Shown here in pieces: positions 1 through 9,565 of a stretch of 64,000 bases of DNA. The first letter of the stretch is position 1; the number at the start of each line of letters is the position of its first letter. The stretch covers positions 1,178,001 to 1,242,000 of the forward strand of contig JAMSLZ010000008.1 of assembly GCA_026027325.1 (NCBI GenBank). The letters are read 5' to 3'. Position numbers and translations under genes: made by a program. The notes below the pieces were generated by a model. It ran no database searches, had not been told where the DNA came from, and saw only the letters and a list, made by a program, of their open reading frames with translations. The DNA is from Actinomucor elegans (taxonomy: Eukaryota > Mucoromycota > Mucoromycetes > Mucorales > Mucoraceae).

Positions 1-410
1 AGTTAGAATGGTAGGATCGTTTTTAACAAGATCAATCATGCAGATGATGAGCGGATAGGGTGGATTACTGGATGCAGTAGATACTTTTTGAAGAATGAAT
101 GCAATGAGTGCTTTGCTGTGCAGGTGAGATGCGCAAACGGATGTCAAGGAACATGATCGAGCATGTTTTAGTATTAAGTGTAAAAAGTCAAGTAGATCTT
201 GCTCTGATTCTTCTCGTGTCTCTTTTTTGATTTTATCGAGTAACAGATCACTGCTTTCTGGCATGTGTTGTATAATATTTAGATAAATGTCATTGTTTCT
301 TTGATATATTAAATAGTGATCCATAGCAATTAAGTAGATAAAAAGAATATCTCCAAGAGGTTTTAGTGCTGGCGGCACGATTATAATAAACTGCCCGACG
401 GATGGCCTTT
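1..410 (-). CDS. partial hypothetical protein (3' part lies off the window)
   Basis: Reading the minus strand from about 410 down to 1 gives an uninterrupted frame of some 130 codons that leaves the window without a stop. It is alpha-helical and leucine-rich (for example FLHLILKHARSC and PLIICMIDLVKND), as in HEAT/ARM-type solenoids. No convincing ATG opens the frame; an in-frame stop lies just upstream, so an acceptor near 395-410 probably joins it to an upstream exon I could not place. I do not recognise the family. The frame itself is seen; the helical-repeat idea is inference from composition. Confidence 0.5.
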
Positions 411-420
411 ATTTTAGCTT

Positions 421-1659
421 TAAGCTGCATTAATTTGTCAATAGTTCCATATATTTGAATATATTTTTATTCGATCTTTGCATCATCTGGTGTGCACTCA
501 AATACCCTACAACCTTTGTTGTTGCGCTTGGTATTTTCTTATCTAAGCTTTTTTTTTTTTACTAAGGCACACCTTGCTGAGCTTACCTACCACAATCATT
601 TTAATCTCCTTCTACCAATAGAAATCTTAAAAGTTGTGTATAGGAACTTCGTCTAGCAATAATTGATCTTTTACAACAGAAAGTGTTTTCTCACATTGCC
701 CTGATTTTTGAAATTATTCAACTATTTTTTTTTTCGATATAAGGTTCCTAAATCAAATATATCAGTAGACTTTTTTTGATATAGAAAAAAGAAATCAACT
801 TTTTAGCGTAAAGCCCCGAATCCCAGAGTATGCAATTGAACATTTTAAGCAGAAACGCGTTATGAACTTTACACTTTTGGTGCACAATTAATTTCTCATT
901 ATTATTTTATTTCCTTATAACACCAATTAGCGAGTGGTTAAAAAAAATAGGTATATAATAATAAACAAATAAATAAAAATAGTGAACATTAAGCCATTAA
1001 TTATCGTGAAGTAGAAGCCGTGCCATTGTTTGATCATTCTTTTAATGCGATTTTGATTTGTGATTTCTGCTGTGCGTTTAAAGTTCTTGCCAGCTGAGTA
1101 TAAATCTGAAACGTTAACTTATCCAATATGATTATAAACTGAGAGTACAATTCATTCTGCGTTCTAATTTTTGGGTGCCGTTTATTATTATCTCAATATT
1201 TTATCTAAATTTCCGCAAGAAGTATGGCATGATCTTTAGTTCATTCAATGAGTAGCAGAGTTATTCACTGATTTTACGGATGAAATATTTACTAATCGAG
1301 ACATCTATACTATATCTATGGAGCATCAAACATGAGAAATCTAATATTCCAAGGAATCTCGTGGCTTCTAACTGGACGTATTTTCATGATGCGCTATTGT
1401 TTGTAACTCCTTAAGCCGATGAAGATGATGATGACGTGTACTGAAAGCTTCTCATTTGATGGGAATTTTTTTTTTTCCCTCTCGTATAAGACTCTGCCCT
1501 TTTGTATTGTTTCTTTTTATTTAGTTTTACCCTTTTGATTGGAAGAGATCATTGTCCTATCACATTTACTCTCTTCTTTTAACTTGACAGGTCCAAAGTT
1601 CTCCGCAAAAATCAAATCGAAAATCAAATCTATTGTACTAGTTTCGCATATATAACAGA
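421..1659. other. AT-rich intergenic region
   Basis: No coding stretch is supported here. It should hold the missing 5' exon(s) of the minus-strand gene at the left edge and the promoter/5' leader of the NF-YA gene. Pyrimidine-rich runs occur at about 1470-1580. No other feature seen. Confidence 0.5.
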
Positions 1660-2524
1660 ATGAACACTTTTGCAGATCCCAACGCTGGTCAAAACCAACA
1701 GTTGCAAGCCACTTCTCAACCTGCTGCTAGTTCCGCTCCTACTCAAGAAGCCATGGTAAATAAATAGAAGCTCTCTTTGTAAGTAACAAGATGCTTACCT
1801 ATAATTATAGACTGAAGCTCATGGTTCGCCCTATCAAAGACAGCAACAACAACAACAGCAAGCTCAACAACCCCAAACTCAACAACCAGGTCAACAGCCT
1901 CAAACTCAACAACCCCAACCACAACAACCTCAGCATATGGCTTATGCCCAACAACACGTCTCCATGGTAAGCTTCTATACTTAATTCGCGTTCTTGCTTT
2001 TAATTGTTATTTTTATAGCCTGGCGGTATGATCACTGCGCAGCCAGGTCAAGGTAAAATAAAAATAAAAAAAAGAAAGATAAGAAATGAAAAGAAAAGAA
2101 AAAAAAATATTTAAAAAAAAACAGTAGTAGTTCCCGCTCCTGTAGTAGTTGAAGAAGAACCTTTATATGTCAATGCCAAACAATATCATCGTATTCTCAA
2201 GAGACGTGCTGCTCGTTTAAAGCTCGAAGAATTACACAAGTTGGAAAGAACCAGAAAACCATATCTTCATGAAAGTAGACACAAGCACGCTATGCGTCGT
2301 CCAAGAGGTCCAGGCGGAAGATTCTTAAGTAAGGAAAAAAAATTTGTTCACTAGAACATAAATAGCAGTTGATTGACTCACTTTGTTATATAGCCGCTGC
2401 TGAAATCGCGGAGATGCAAAAATCAGGCAAGCTCACTGATGACAATATGATGGATACTTCTAAAGAAAACAACACACCTCCACCTTCAAAACAAACTAAT
2501 AACCTTATCAATCTTCAATCATAA
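1660..2524 (+). CDS. HAP2: CCAAT-binding factor subunit NF-YA / HAP2
   Basis: DNA-contacting subunit of the heterotrimeric CCAAT-binding complex (HAP2/3/5, NF-Y), a nuclear transcription factor. Five exons (1660-1755, 1811-1966, 2019-2052, 2125-2328, 2394-2524) give 206 aa. Residues about 1-95 are Gln/Pro-rich ([14 protein letters not shown] style). Residues about 103-165 carry the complete CBF-B/NF-YA signature: the subunit-association helix [19 protein letters not shown], a linker, then the DNA-binding helix and loop [20 protein letters not shown]. The acidic triplet EEEP directly before the helix is also typical. ATG 1660 is the first in frame and follows an A-rich context. The protein is compact compared with animal NF-YA (about 350 aa) but within fungal range. 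The family call is certain from the motif; complex partners are known biology, not visible here. Confidence 0.97.
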
Positions 2525-2780
2525 ACCCTGCAATATACTCTCATATCGTAAAAAAAAAGAATTTAACCGTATCTTATTTACGTTAAATAAAAACACGTTC
2601 ATTGGAAAAAAAAAATGTGCCCAAATATGAATTGAATGTACTTGTTTAAAGTTGATGAGAGTGCATAAGCCAATTTAACCTTTTATATAACAATGTCTAG
2701 TATTTAAATAGGACATTCTCTTTTGTCTTGATGCGTATATATCAATTAGCCTTTTTTTTTTCTTTAGGATTACATATACT

Positions 2781-5402
2781 TTATTTTCTTGTTGGTCTTT
2801 CGTTGGAATCAAAATTTAGCAAAGGCTTAACATGACGGCCATGTAACTCTCTCGAATGAAACTTTTCAGGCGCGTCATCCAGCTTTAATAAGGTATCTTT
2901 GTTATTGCTATTGCTATTTAGCATCGACGATGGAGGGGTAGCCGGAGGAGGAGACACAGGTAAAGAAGCAATAGCCGCATTATTTGGTAAAGGAACATCA
3001 TGGTGCTTTTTGCCTGCTGTTGGCTTTCTTCTTAGCGAAACATGTCTTCGATGCGCTGATGAGTTGGATTCATCTGGGTTATTATTTGAAGAAGAAGATA
3101 CTTCTCGTACACTCTTTGATCTGGTCATCTTTACGGGGTTATTGCCGTTTTCTTTTTTGTCTAATAAAGATCCTTTGGCAAACTTGATACGATCATCAAT
3201 TTGAATCAATGTGTTACTGTTGCTGCTGGATTCTTCATACTGTTGACGCTGCAAAGAATCTTGTTGTTGCTGTCTATACAATATCTGTTCAGGCTGTTCT
3301 TCTTTTGCTAATAAAGAACCTTTGGAGAACGTAGGTAGTTCAGTGTTATCAATTAAAGGCCCATCTGTAGTTGTTGGTGTAGATGACGAATTATTACTGT
3401 CTCCATTGTTGGCTGCAGACAATGTTGGGTTACGTGTTAATCCGCGGGTTGTAGCGCTTCTACCTAAAGAGCGTTTGGGTGTATCTTCGACACGACGGGT
3501 AGATTCGCTTTTAGGCAATGGAGTTGGATATTTGGTATGCTCATCTGATAATTTTGAATTGCTGCTGAGTTCTTTTGTAGACTTGTGTCGACGAATAGTG
3601 GGTTGGTGGTGCGTTTCCTCAATTGTGTTTTCTAATGAAATGTGAGCCAATGGATTTACCACTCGGTTCGGATGATGCTGATAATGAATATTGCTCTATT
3701 AATAACTAAAAGGTTAATATAAAGCCAACATGTGTTAAATATCGTGTTACCTTTGTGCATCTTATGCTGAGAACCCAATCTTTCATTTCTTCTTGATCCT
3801 CCACCGCCAAGAAGCGCATATAGTCACCTTCTTTCTCAAAGATACTTGGTCTATCTTGGGCTCGAATAGCAAATACAAAGGGTGTAGGGCTTGCTCTTAA
3901 AGGCTGAAGTAGAGTATATACATCATAAGTACCCAAATGACATAAAATTGAAGAAGAACCCTAATCAACTCAACTGTAAGCCAAATATATATAGATATAT
4001 ATTTATATTAATATTAATGTAATATACCTTGCTGTCTTTGGCATGATGGATAGCATTGTCCTTTATAAAGCAATATCTCTTTTGCCATTTGCCCTTTTTA
4101 TACTCGATAGATAGCCAGCCATGCATTGGAGGTATCTTTTTCTGTAAAATACTCTACAAAACTCCTTTAACAACAGGTCGACTCCCCTATCATCACTCCT
4201 ATACATTACCTCTGAAGTTAAAGTATAATGGTAAGAATACTTTTTCACCAGGAGGGCATTGCTTGCGTCCGTTTCCCAAACGCTCAATATGTCCAAAACG
4301 ATTTCCCATTCTCTCAAAGGTTTTTCTAATTGAAAACGTATTGTGTTTTTTTTTTCTTGCTTTCAAAAATCTTTAATTGGTACTTACCAACACCATTACG
4401 GTTATCAATCTCAAATAGAGTCCAATCGTCAGATTGATCCAATAAGCCTTTCTTTCTTAGATACTGTACAACCATAGCCGTTGTCAAAAGGTTGGTAAGT
4501 TGCACAACCTTGTGCGTTTTGGCATCATCAATATATATTCTGGTAGTTAACGTTTTCAATGGTACAGTTTGTATACGCCCTGCACTAACCATATTCGTTA
4601 GTGACTTATTGTTAGACTCTTCTGTTGCGGACTATTCTATCATGTCAATCACCAGATTCTATATGCTATACAAGATCCTTTTTTTATTATTTTTTATTTT
4701 TACCTCTGCCATTGGTTTTTCATTGGGCGAATCCAATACTGCCCAAGCGCGTTGCATAGCAAATCGCAGCTCTTCATCTTCCTGTGTAGGCAAAGGTGGT
4801 GCAGCCTGTTCATTTCGATATCTTCCTGTTGAACTCTTTAAAGATCTCGAGTGACTAAGAGTCTGGATAGGCCTTTCATTGGTATTGGCTCTTCTGGCTG
4901 TAGCTGATCGTTGCAAAATAGTACCTATGCATATATTGTCATCCCGAGCGTCTTGATCTTCCTGTTGTTTGTCGTGCTGCTGAGAAGAAGGGACGGCACG
5001 CGTCTTGTAGTGCTGCAGGGGAACATTATCCGCGTTACTTTTGCTGCTGCTGCTTGTTTGTAAACTTTCGTTATTCGTGCGATATCGCCTGTCTATTAAA
5101 TTGTTATTATGGATGATAAAATATTATATAGATAATACCTAAAGATTCTTTTGTACCTTCGTTCATGGTCTTTATGGTTTGTAACAAAAAAAAAGTGGAG
5201 AGATAATAAAAAGGGGAATAAAACAGAAGCAAAAAAATAAAAAATAAAAAATAAAAAATAAAAAATAAAAATAAAATAAAAAAAAGAGCTATTAATACAT
5301 TGCCTTTTTGTACACTGATTATCTATTCAAAGCATTTACCATGGTGAAATCGTGTACTTGTTTCTCCAAGTCACGAAGCATATGATCCAGATCGTTTGTC
5401 AT
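2781..5402 (-). CDS. Ras-association plus PH domain adaptor (RA-PH, MRL/Grb7-like architecture)
   Basis: Eight exons (5340-5402, 5139-5169, 4704-5092, 4388-4631, 4210-4325, 4028-4141, 3751-3960, 2781-3695) splice into 693 aa. An N-terminal helix begins MTNDLDHMLRDLEKQV. A basic Ser-rich linker follows, then an RA domain at about 185-280 (TTRIYIDDAKTHKVVQLT ... LREWEIVLDILSVW) and directly after it a PH domain at about 286-389 (MHGWLSIEYKKGKWQKRYC ... EEMKDWVLSIRC). The tail of about 300 residues looks disordered. RA immediately followed by PH is the layout of MIG-10/RIAM/lamellipodin and Grb7-10-14, which link Ras-like GTPases and phosphoinositides to actin or signalling at the plasma membrane; that role is inferred. 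Two copies of F-[SA]-K-G-S-L-L-x-K lie at about 512-520 and 561-569. The start at 5402 rests on a 21-codon first exon with a good donor; ATG 5166 is the alternative. Confidence 0.85.
5225..5282. repeat. (AAAAAT)n microsatellite inside the first intron of the RA-PH gene
   Basis: A-rich array with a clear six-base period (repeated aaaaat units) between exons 1 and 2 of the RA-PH gene; on the coding strand it forms a T-rich tract upstream of the acceptor. Confidence 0.8.
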
Positions 5403-6739
5403 TCAAATAACAATGAAAATATAAAGAGAGAAAAAAGAGAAAGATGTTCTAAAAAGTGAGCCAAGATTTCTTTATTTAAAAGGGAGTTTAAAGGGCTTTG
5501 AATCGAAAAAAAGAAGCAGCAGAAAAAGATTTAACTCTAAAATATTTAATTTATATCAGACTTGCCGTTGTGCCATGGTTACATGATATGATGGCTGTTA
5601 TGGAGAACCCCCAAAGCCTATGGATCGTTTGACAGGACTTGAGTATGTCATCTTATTATGACAAATCTTTAGACAGTTTTCACTTTCAGGCACAGTTTTT
5701 TTTTTAGCGCATGCAAAAGTCTACAATTGTATATGGATACTCTCGCTCAAGCCATCCAATTCCCTACTGACATCCAACTTTGGTCTATACACAGTATATT
5801 TAACTTCTGAATTGGTATTGCTGATTTAATGATATCACTCACAAAAAAAAAACTAGCAGAGTTCAAAGAAGACGATTAATAACCAATGTGTACAAAGTAA
5901 TGAAGACGATGAGCTGGATCTAAGGATTGACTAGATGCAGAAGCTCATCTTGAGCATAGATTACTCATCAAATGCAATATTTAACCGAGATCGATCAAGA
6001 TTGCGCAGCTCAAATGATTGCACCATGCCAATTTAGTGATTTATCTACGTTCAAAAAAGCTACCGCTAAAATTGACATTTTAAATTGAAAAGTTACAACT
6101 GCTTATTTATACTTATCGTGTTTAACCAATGCTATAGATTTTTATACTCTCTCAACTAATATAATATAAATAAGAAGCTAATAAGAAGAATTCTGCTTTA
6201 GAGAGTAAAATACGACACAAAATCATGGCTATTTAACCTCTTCTACTTCAATACATTTGTCTGAATGTGTACTTGTCGGAAAAATTACATATTTTTCTAT
6301 GTTTTTCCCGAAAACAAAACTTTTATCTCAGTTTTCTGCAGCTCTATTAGGCACGTTTTTATGATGTTGCCTTTCTTGTTTCAGGAACCGATTTGTCAAT
6401 TCCTGCCTACCGATTACAAATCCCGATAGCCAATAATATTATTATAGTGATAGCAATTGTAATAGTAATTAATAGCAGCGTGCTATATACTATTTTCATA
6501 AAACGTCCATGCATTATCTAGATAAAATGCCATACAACGCTGAGCAAAATTTTGCTCGATTTTTAAATAAAAACTAATTCTTTTATATGAAAATAAAGTG
6601 CATATCCTTTTTCACTCATTTATCGAGGAAAGATGAGGAGGAACCTTGGAAAATTCTTGCAGTGCTTCCAAGCACTGCAATCAATTATATGGTTATTTTA
6701 TTTCTCATAGTAAGTTGGTTATACTGTACATTAGAGCTC
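5403..6739. other. intergenic region with a possible gene relic
   Basis: The left part is the 5' leader and promoter of the RA-PH gene. Between about 5733 and 6090 on the plus strand, short coding-like pieces can be read (for example MDTLAQAIQFPTDIQLW at 5733, then acidic and hydrophilic pieces up to ATAKIDILN before a stop near 6090), but they are broken by stops and frame changes. The rest (6100-6740) is AT-rich with nothing recognisable. Confidence 0.35.
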
Positions 6740-7681
6740 TTATTGCCAAAACTTATCCAACTAAAAAAAGAAAATGAGACTCATTGCATAAGCGACTTGT
6801 TTTATACTTACTGGTACACCGATTCTTTTAAATACGTTGCTCACTTGTGGTGTCATGGATTCAGATATTTGCTGCAAATAGCTATTACTATCATCCTCTT
6901 CTTTCGCCGATATTGCCGCATTTTGAATCTGTTGTAAAGTTCTTTGCTTTGGAGGTGGCTGTCTTAATGGTGGTAACTGTACATGCCCGTACTCTAAAGC
7001 TTCATCAATCACTTTTTTCTCTTCTAGCACTGGCTCCATTTGCTTTGCTTCCATTTCCCTACGTGCTGCCTCCTCTTCCTGTCTTAGTCTTTGTTCTTCC
7101 TCTTCTTGCTGTTGTGCAAGTAGTTGCTGCTTTTCGCTTTCTTCTTTCGCCGCTTGTACTCTAGCTTCTTCAGCTGCAGCAGCAGCTGCAGCAGCTTCTT
7201 GTTCTATTTTTTGTTTTCTTTCTTTCTCCTCTCTCAGTTTATTCAAATGATCAGATTTCTCGAGAAGTAACATACGGCACTCTTCCATGCGCGTCTTAGC
7301 AATATGAGGTTTACGCAATTTTTCTAACGCTGCTTCAGTATCGCCTTCTATTAAACCAAGATTTTTCTTGACTGCTTCAACACCTTCATGTGCAGCCTTG
7401 GCATCATCTGCAATAAGTTTTAAATCATACAGTACGCGTGGCATGGATTTCATCACAGTGGTTGAAAGTTGATCAAATTGTCGTGAAGCAGATTCGCTTG
7501 CCATTTGCAGTTTTGTTACTAGTATAGTAGTGTTTTTAGCAGTACCTCCTTCGCCTTCTTCGTCGTCTGTCGAGATACGCTCAGTTTGAATAGTAGGTGG
7601 TCGAAGCACGGAATTGATCCACGTTTTGGCATTAAAATTGGGATCTGAAAAATCCTTTGTGTTTATAGTAATGGAAGACAT
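6740..7681 (-). CDS. COG7: COG7-like protein (conserved oligomeric Golgi complex subunit 7), short form
   Basis: Two exons (6812-7681, 6740-6760) encode 296 aa ending GVPLDKFWQ. The first ~140 residues resemble the N-terminus of COG7: F-x-D-P-N-F-N-A-K-T-W-I-N at 11-23, then a helical stretch containing MPRVLYDLKLIADDA. COG7 belongs to the lobe B of the COG tether, which guides retrograde vesicles within the Golgi. After a short helical segment comes a long charged coiled coil with poly-Ala and poly-Glu/Gln runs, then a low-complexity linker and a conserved-looking tail (SNVFKRIGVP). Animal COG7 is about 770 aa, so this is an N-terminal version; both ends are clean (ATG 7681, spliced stop), so it is not obviously truncated by damage. 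The last exon has only seven codons. The family call rests on the N-terminus alone. Confidence 0.7.
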
Positions 7682-7788
7682 TGTTTCGTTATTTGAAAGG
7701 AACTTGGTGATTCAAAACATGCAAAAAAAAAAAGTGCAGCTCTAAAAACGATATGATTTGATTGGATGGCGGTGATTAAACGTAAACT

Positions 7789-7791
7789 TTT
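7789..7791. other. target-site duplication TTT, left of the CACTA element
   Basis: TTT directly precedes the left terminus CACTATGGG and is matched by TTT at 13031-13033 after the right terminus. A 3-bp duplication is what CACTA elements make; because the site lies in T runs it could be 4-5 bp or partly fortuitous. Confidence 0.6.
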
Positions 7792-7805
7792 CACTATGGG
7801 AAAAA
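7792..7805 (+). repeat. left terminal inverted repeat of the CACTA element
   Basis: CACTATGGGAAAAA; its inverted partner is at 13017-13030. The match stops after 14 bp, beyond which the two ends share only related subterminal motifs. Confidence 0.9.
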
Positions 7806-7953
7806 TTCGAGTGAATTTCGAGTGAATTTCAAGTTAACTCGGTTTGCAGGAGAATCGTTGCCGTTTCGAGTGAATTCAAGTTAACTTGCAATTCACCTGC
7901 AATTCACTTGAAAATCAGGTTAACCCGAAATTCACCTTAAATTAACTCGAAAA

Positions 7954-8116
7954 ACATGTTAACTCGCAATTCACTTGCAATTCACTCGAAAAACATGTTA
8001 ACTTGCAATTCACTTGCAATTCACTCGAAAAACATGTTAACTTGCAATTCACTTGCAATTCACTCGAAAAACATGTTAACTTGCAATTCACTTGCAATTC
8101 ACTCGAAAAGCATGTT
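7954..8116. repeat. 39-bp tandem array in the left subterminal region
   Basis: The word ACATGTT recurs at 7954, 7993, 8032 and 8071, with GCATGTT at 8110, exactly 39 bp apart. Each unit contains AACTTGCAATTCACTTGC followed by AATTCACTCGAAA. The array is the ordered part of a larger field of TTCACTTG/TTCACTCG motifs from 7806. In plant En/Spm, subterminal repeats bind the element's own regulatory protein; the same role here is inference. Because 39 is a multiple of three the array also makes a false repetitive reading frame. Confidence 0.92.
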
Positions 8117-8278
8117 AACCTTCCTATGATTTCAACCACTTATATTTCAACCTTTTTTGCATGTATTAACCATGTATAGATAATGAAACAACATATGTGT
8201 AATGATGACTCTTTATTCAATAAGATAAACGATACAAAATGGGTATATAATATTAAGCTAATTATATTTACTGATATA

Positions 8279-8952
8279 TTACTGCAGTCCTTGATTTCTT
8301 GCATTTCTTAACTGCGCACCTTCCGCTTGAAGCCTACAAATGGGTGTTCATTTTTCTCTCCTTTTGATTCAATATGCAATAGTTATAGAATGTACACTTA
8401 CACTTTCTTCCTGTTATATTTGCTTCTGTTAGTCCATTTTTCTTGCACAAGAAACTCGCAAGGCCAAAATCTTACACACTTGTTGATGATAGCAAGCCGT
8501 TCATCTGATGCTATCGACTGTTGTAGTGCCGACTGTATCATGGAGAGCTTATTAAGAGAAGAAAGCAGCCTCCAGCTTTTACATGCAGCTTCTGGGTTCT
8601 GCTGCGCAAAAGTTAGTACTGAAGAGAAAGCTTCTTGATCAAGTATTCCCATCAGGCTGCTGATATCTTCATCATTAGGCACTGGCTCCTTTAGGTGTTC
8701 TTTTAAAAAGCATTGGATATAGACTTTAGAATTTACTCTCCTTTGCTTCTTTGGCACTGGGATAGTTTTTGAGCTTCCTATGTTTAAAGAGGGTTGAAGC
8801 TTTTCATCGAAATAGTTTACGAGATCTTGTTTAAAATCTTCCATCCAAGGTGGAGGTAGATTTATTTGACTGTTAAGATCTCTGTCGTTTTCTCTGCTGC
8901 TGGATTGACTGGATTGGCTGGTCTGTCTAATTTGTCTTCTGTTAGCTGGCAT
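8279..8952 (-). CDS. second gene of the CACTA element, unknown function
   Basis: Two exons (8402-8952, 8279-8333) with a GTAAGT donor and a TTTGTAG acceptor give 201 aa. Residues about 1-35 are Arg/Gln/Ser-rich and look disordered. Residues about 36-60 hold LPPPWMEDFKQDLVNYFDEK. A basic patch (PKKQRRVNSKVY) follows, and the remaining ~120 residues look helical (EAFSSVLTFAQQNPEAAC, LNKLSMIQSALQQ). The end is a short helix rich in Gln and Asn. I recognise no domain. It is transcribed away from the transposase, with about 610 bp of shared upstream DNA. Its place in an intact CACTA element and its basic patch suggest a TNPA-like DNA-binding partner for the subterminal repeats, or a captured gene; neither is shown by the sequence. 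Confidence 0.75.
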
Positions 8953-9565
8953 GATTCTAATGATTTTATAAAATTTATGGAAAGAAATGAGTGCAAAAGA
9001 AATGCATGTAGTGGAACCATCTTTATATCATAAGCCCTGCAGTTAAAAATGGCTTTAACTTAATAGGTATAGCCTGTGTCGGGAGAATCTTACCAGGAAG
9101 TGCTAGGTATCATATACAAAAAATCAGAACCTATTAGAGCTAATGTAACGTAATTATGCGTAATAAACAAACCTTGCTCGAATATTGATATCTCTCTTGT
9201 GGTGAAACGCACATATGGCACTCTGCATATATATATTAAGGAATGGGTTTCATCTAACCATCCATCTAAAGAGGGAAGTTTGGATCACCGCTGAAAGGAC
9301 AATTAATGCAGAGTGAACATATATTAAAAAAGACCTTTGATTGTTACCAAGAGACTATTTTCTTTGAAATCTAAATACAAGACATACGTGCTAGATAGGA
9401 TAGCTAAACTTACTTTAGATCAATAAAACCTCATAAAACGGTTTTAATTCATTTATTCGCTTTTTATTCAATTTTTACCGCATCTCTAAAACTGTGCATA
9501 TAATACGTGCAGAGTCCCAACGCTTTTACCTTTATTTTACTCTTTCGCCTATTTCAACAAGAATA
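8953..9565. promoter_or_regulatory. divergent promoter region of the CACTA element
   Basis: About 610 bp between the oppositely oriented starts of the accessory gene (8952) and transposase (9566). It is AT-rich with TATATATATT near 9230. An in-frame upstream ATG at 9494 would add 24 residues to the transposase; the start at 9566, just before the zinc-finger motif, seems better. Confidence 0.5.

Noticed and set aside
6587..7164. Two plus-strand frames of 105-116 codons
   Set aside because: Opposite-strand shadows of the COG7-like gene and its last intron.
7954..8116. CRISPR-like regular spacing
   Set aside because: The units are contiguous repeats without unique spacers, in a eukaryotic transposon.
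7942..8139. 65-codon frame with a 13-residue tandem repeat
   Set aside because: It is the 39-bp subterminal DNA repeat of the CACTA element read in one frame; the period is a multiple of three by chance.
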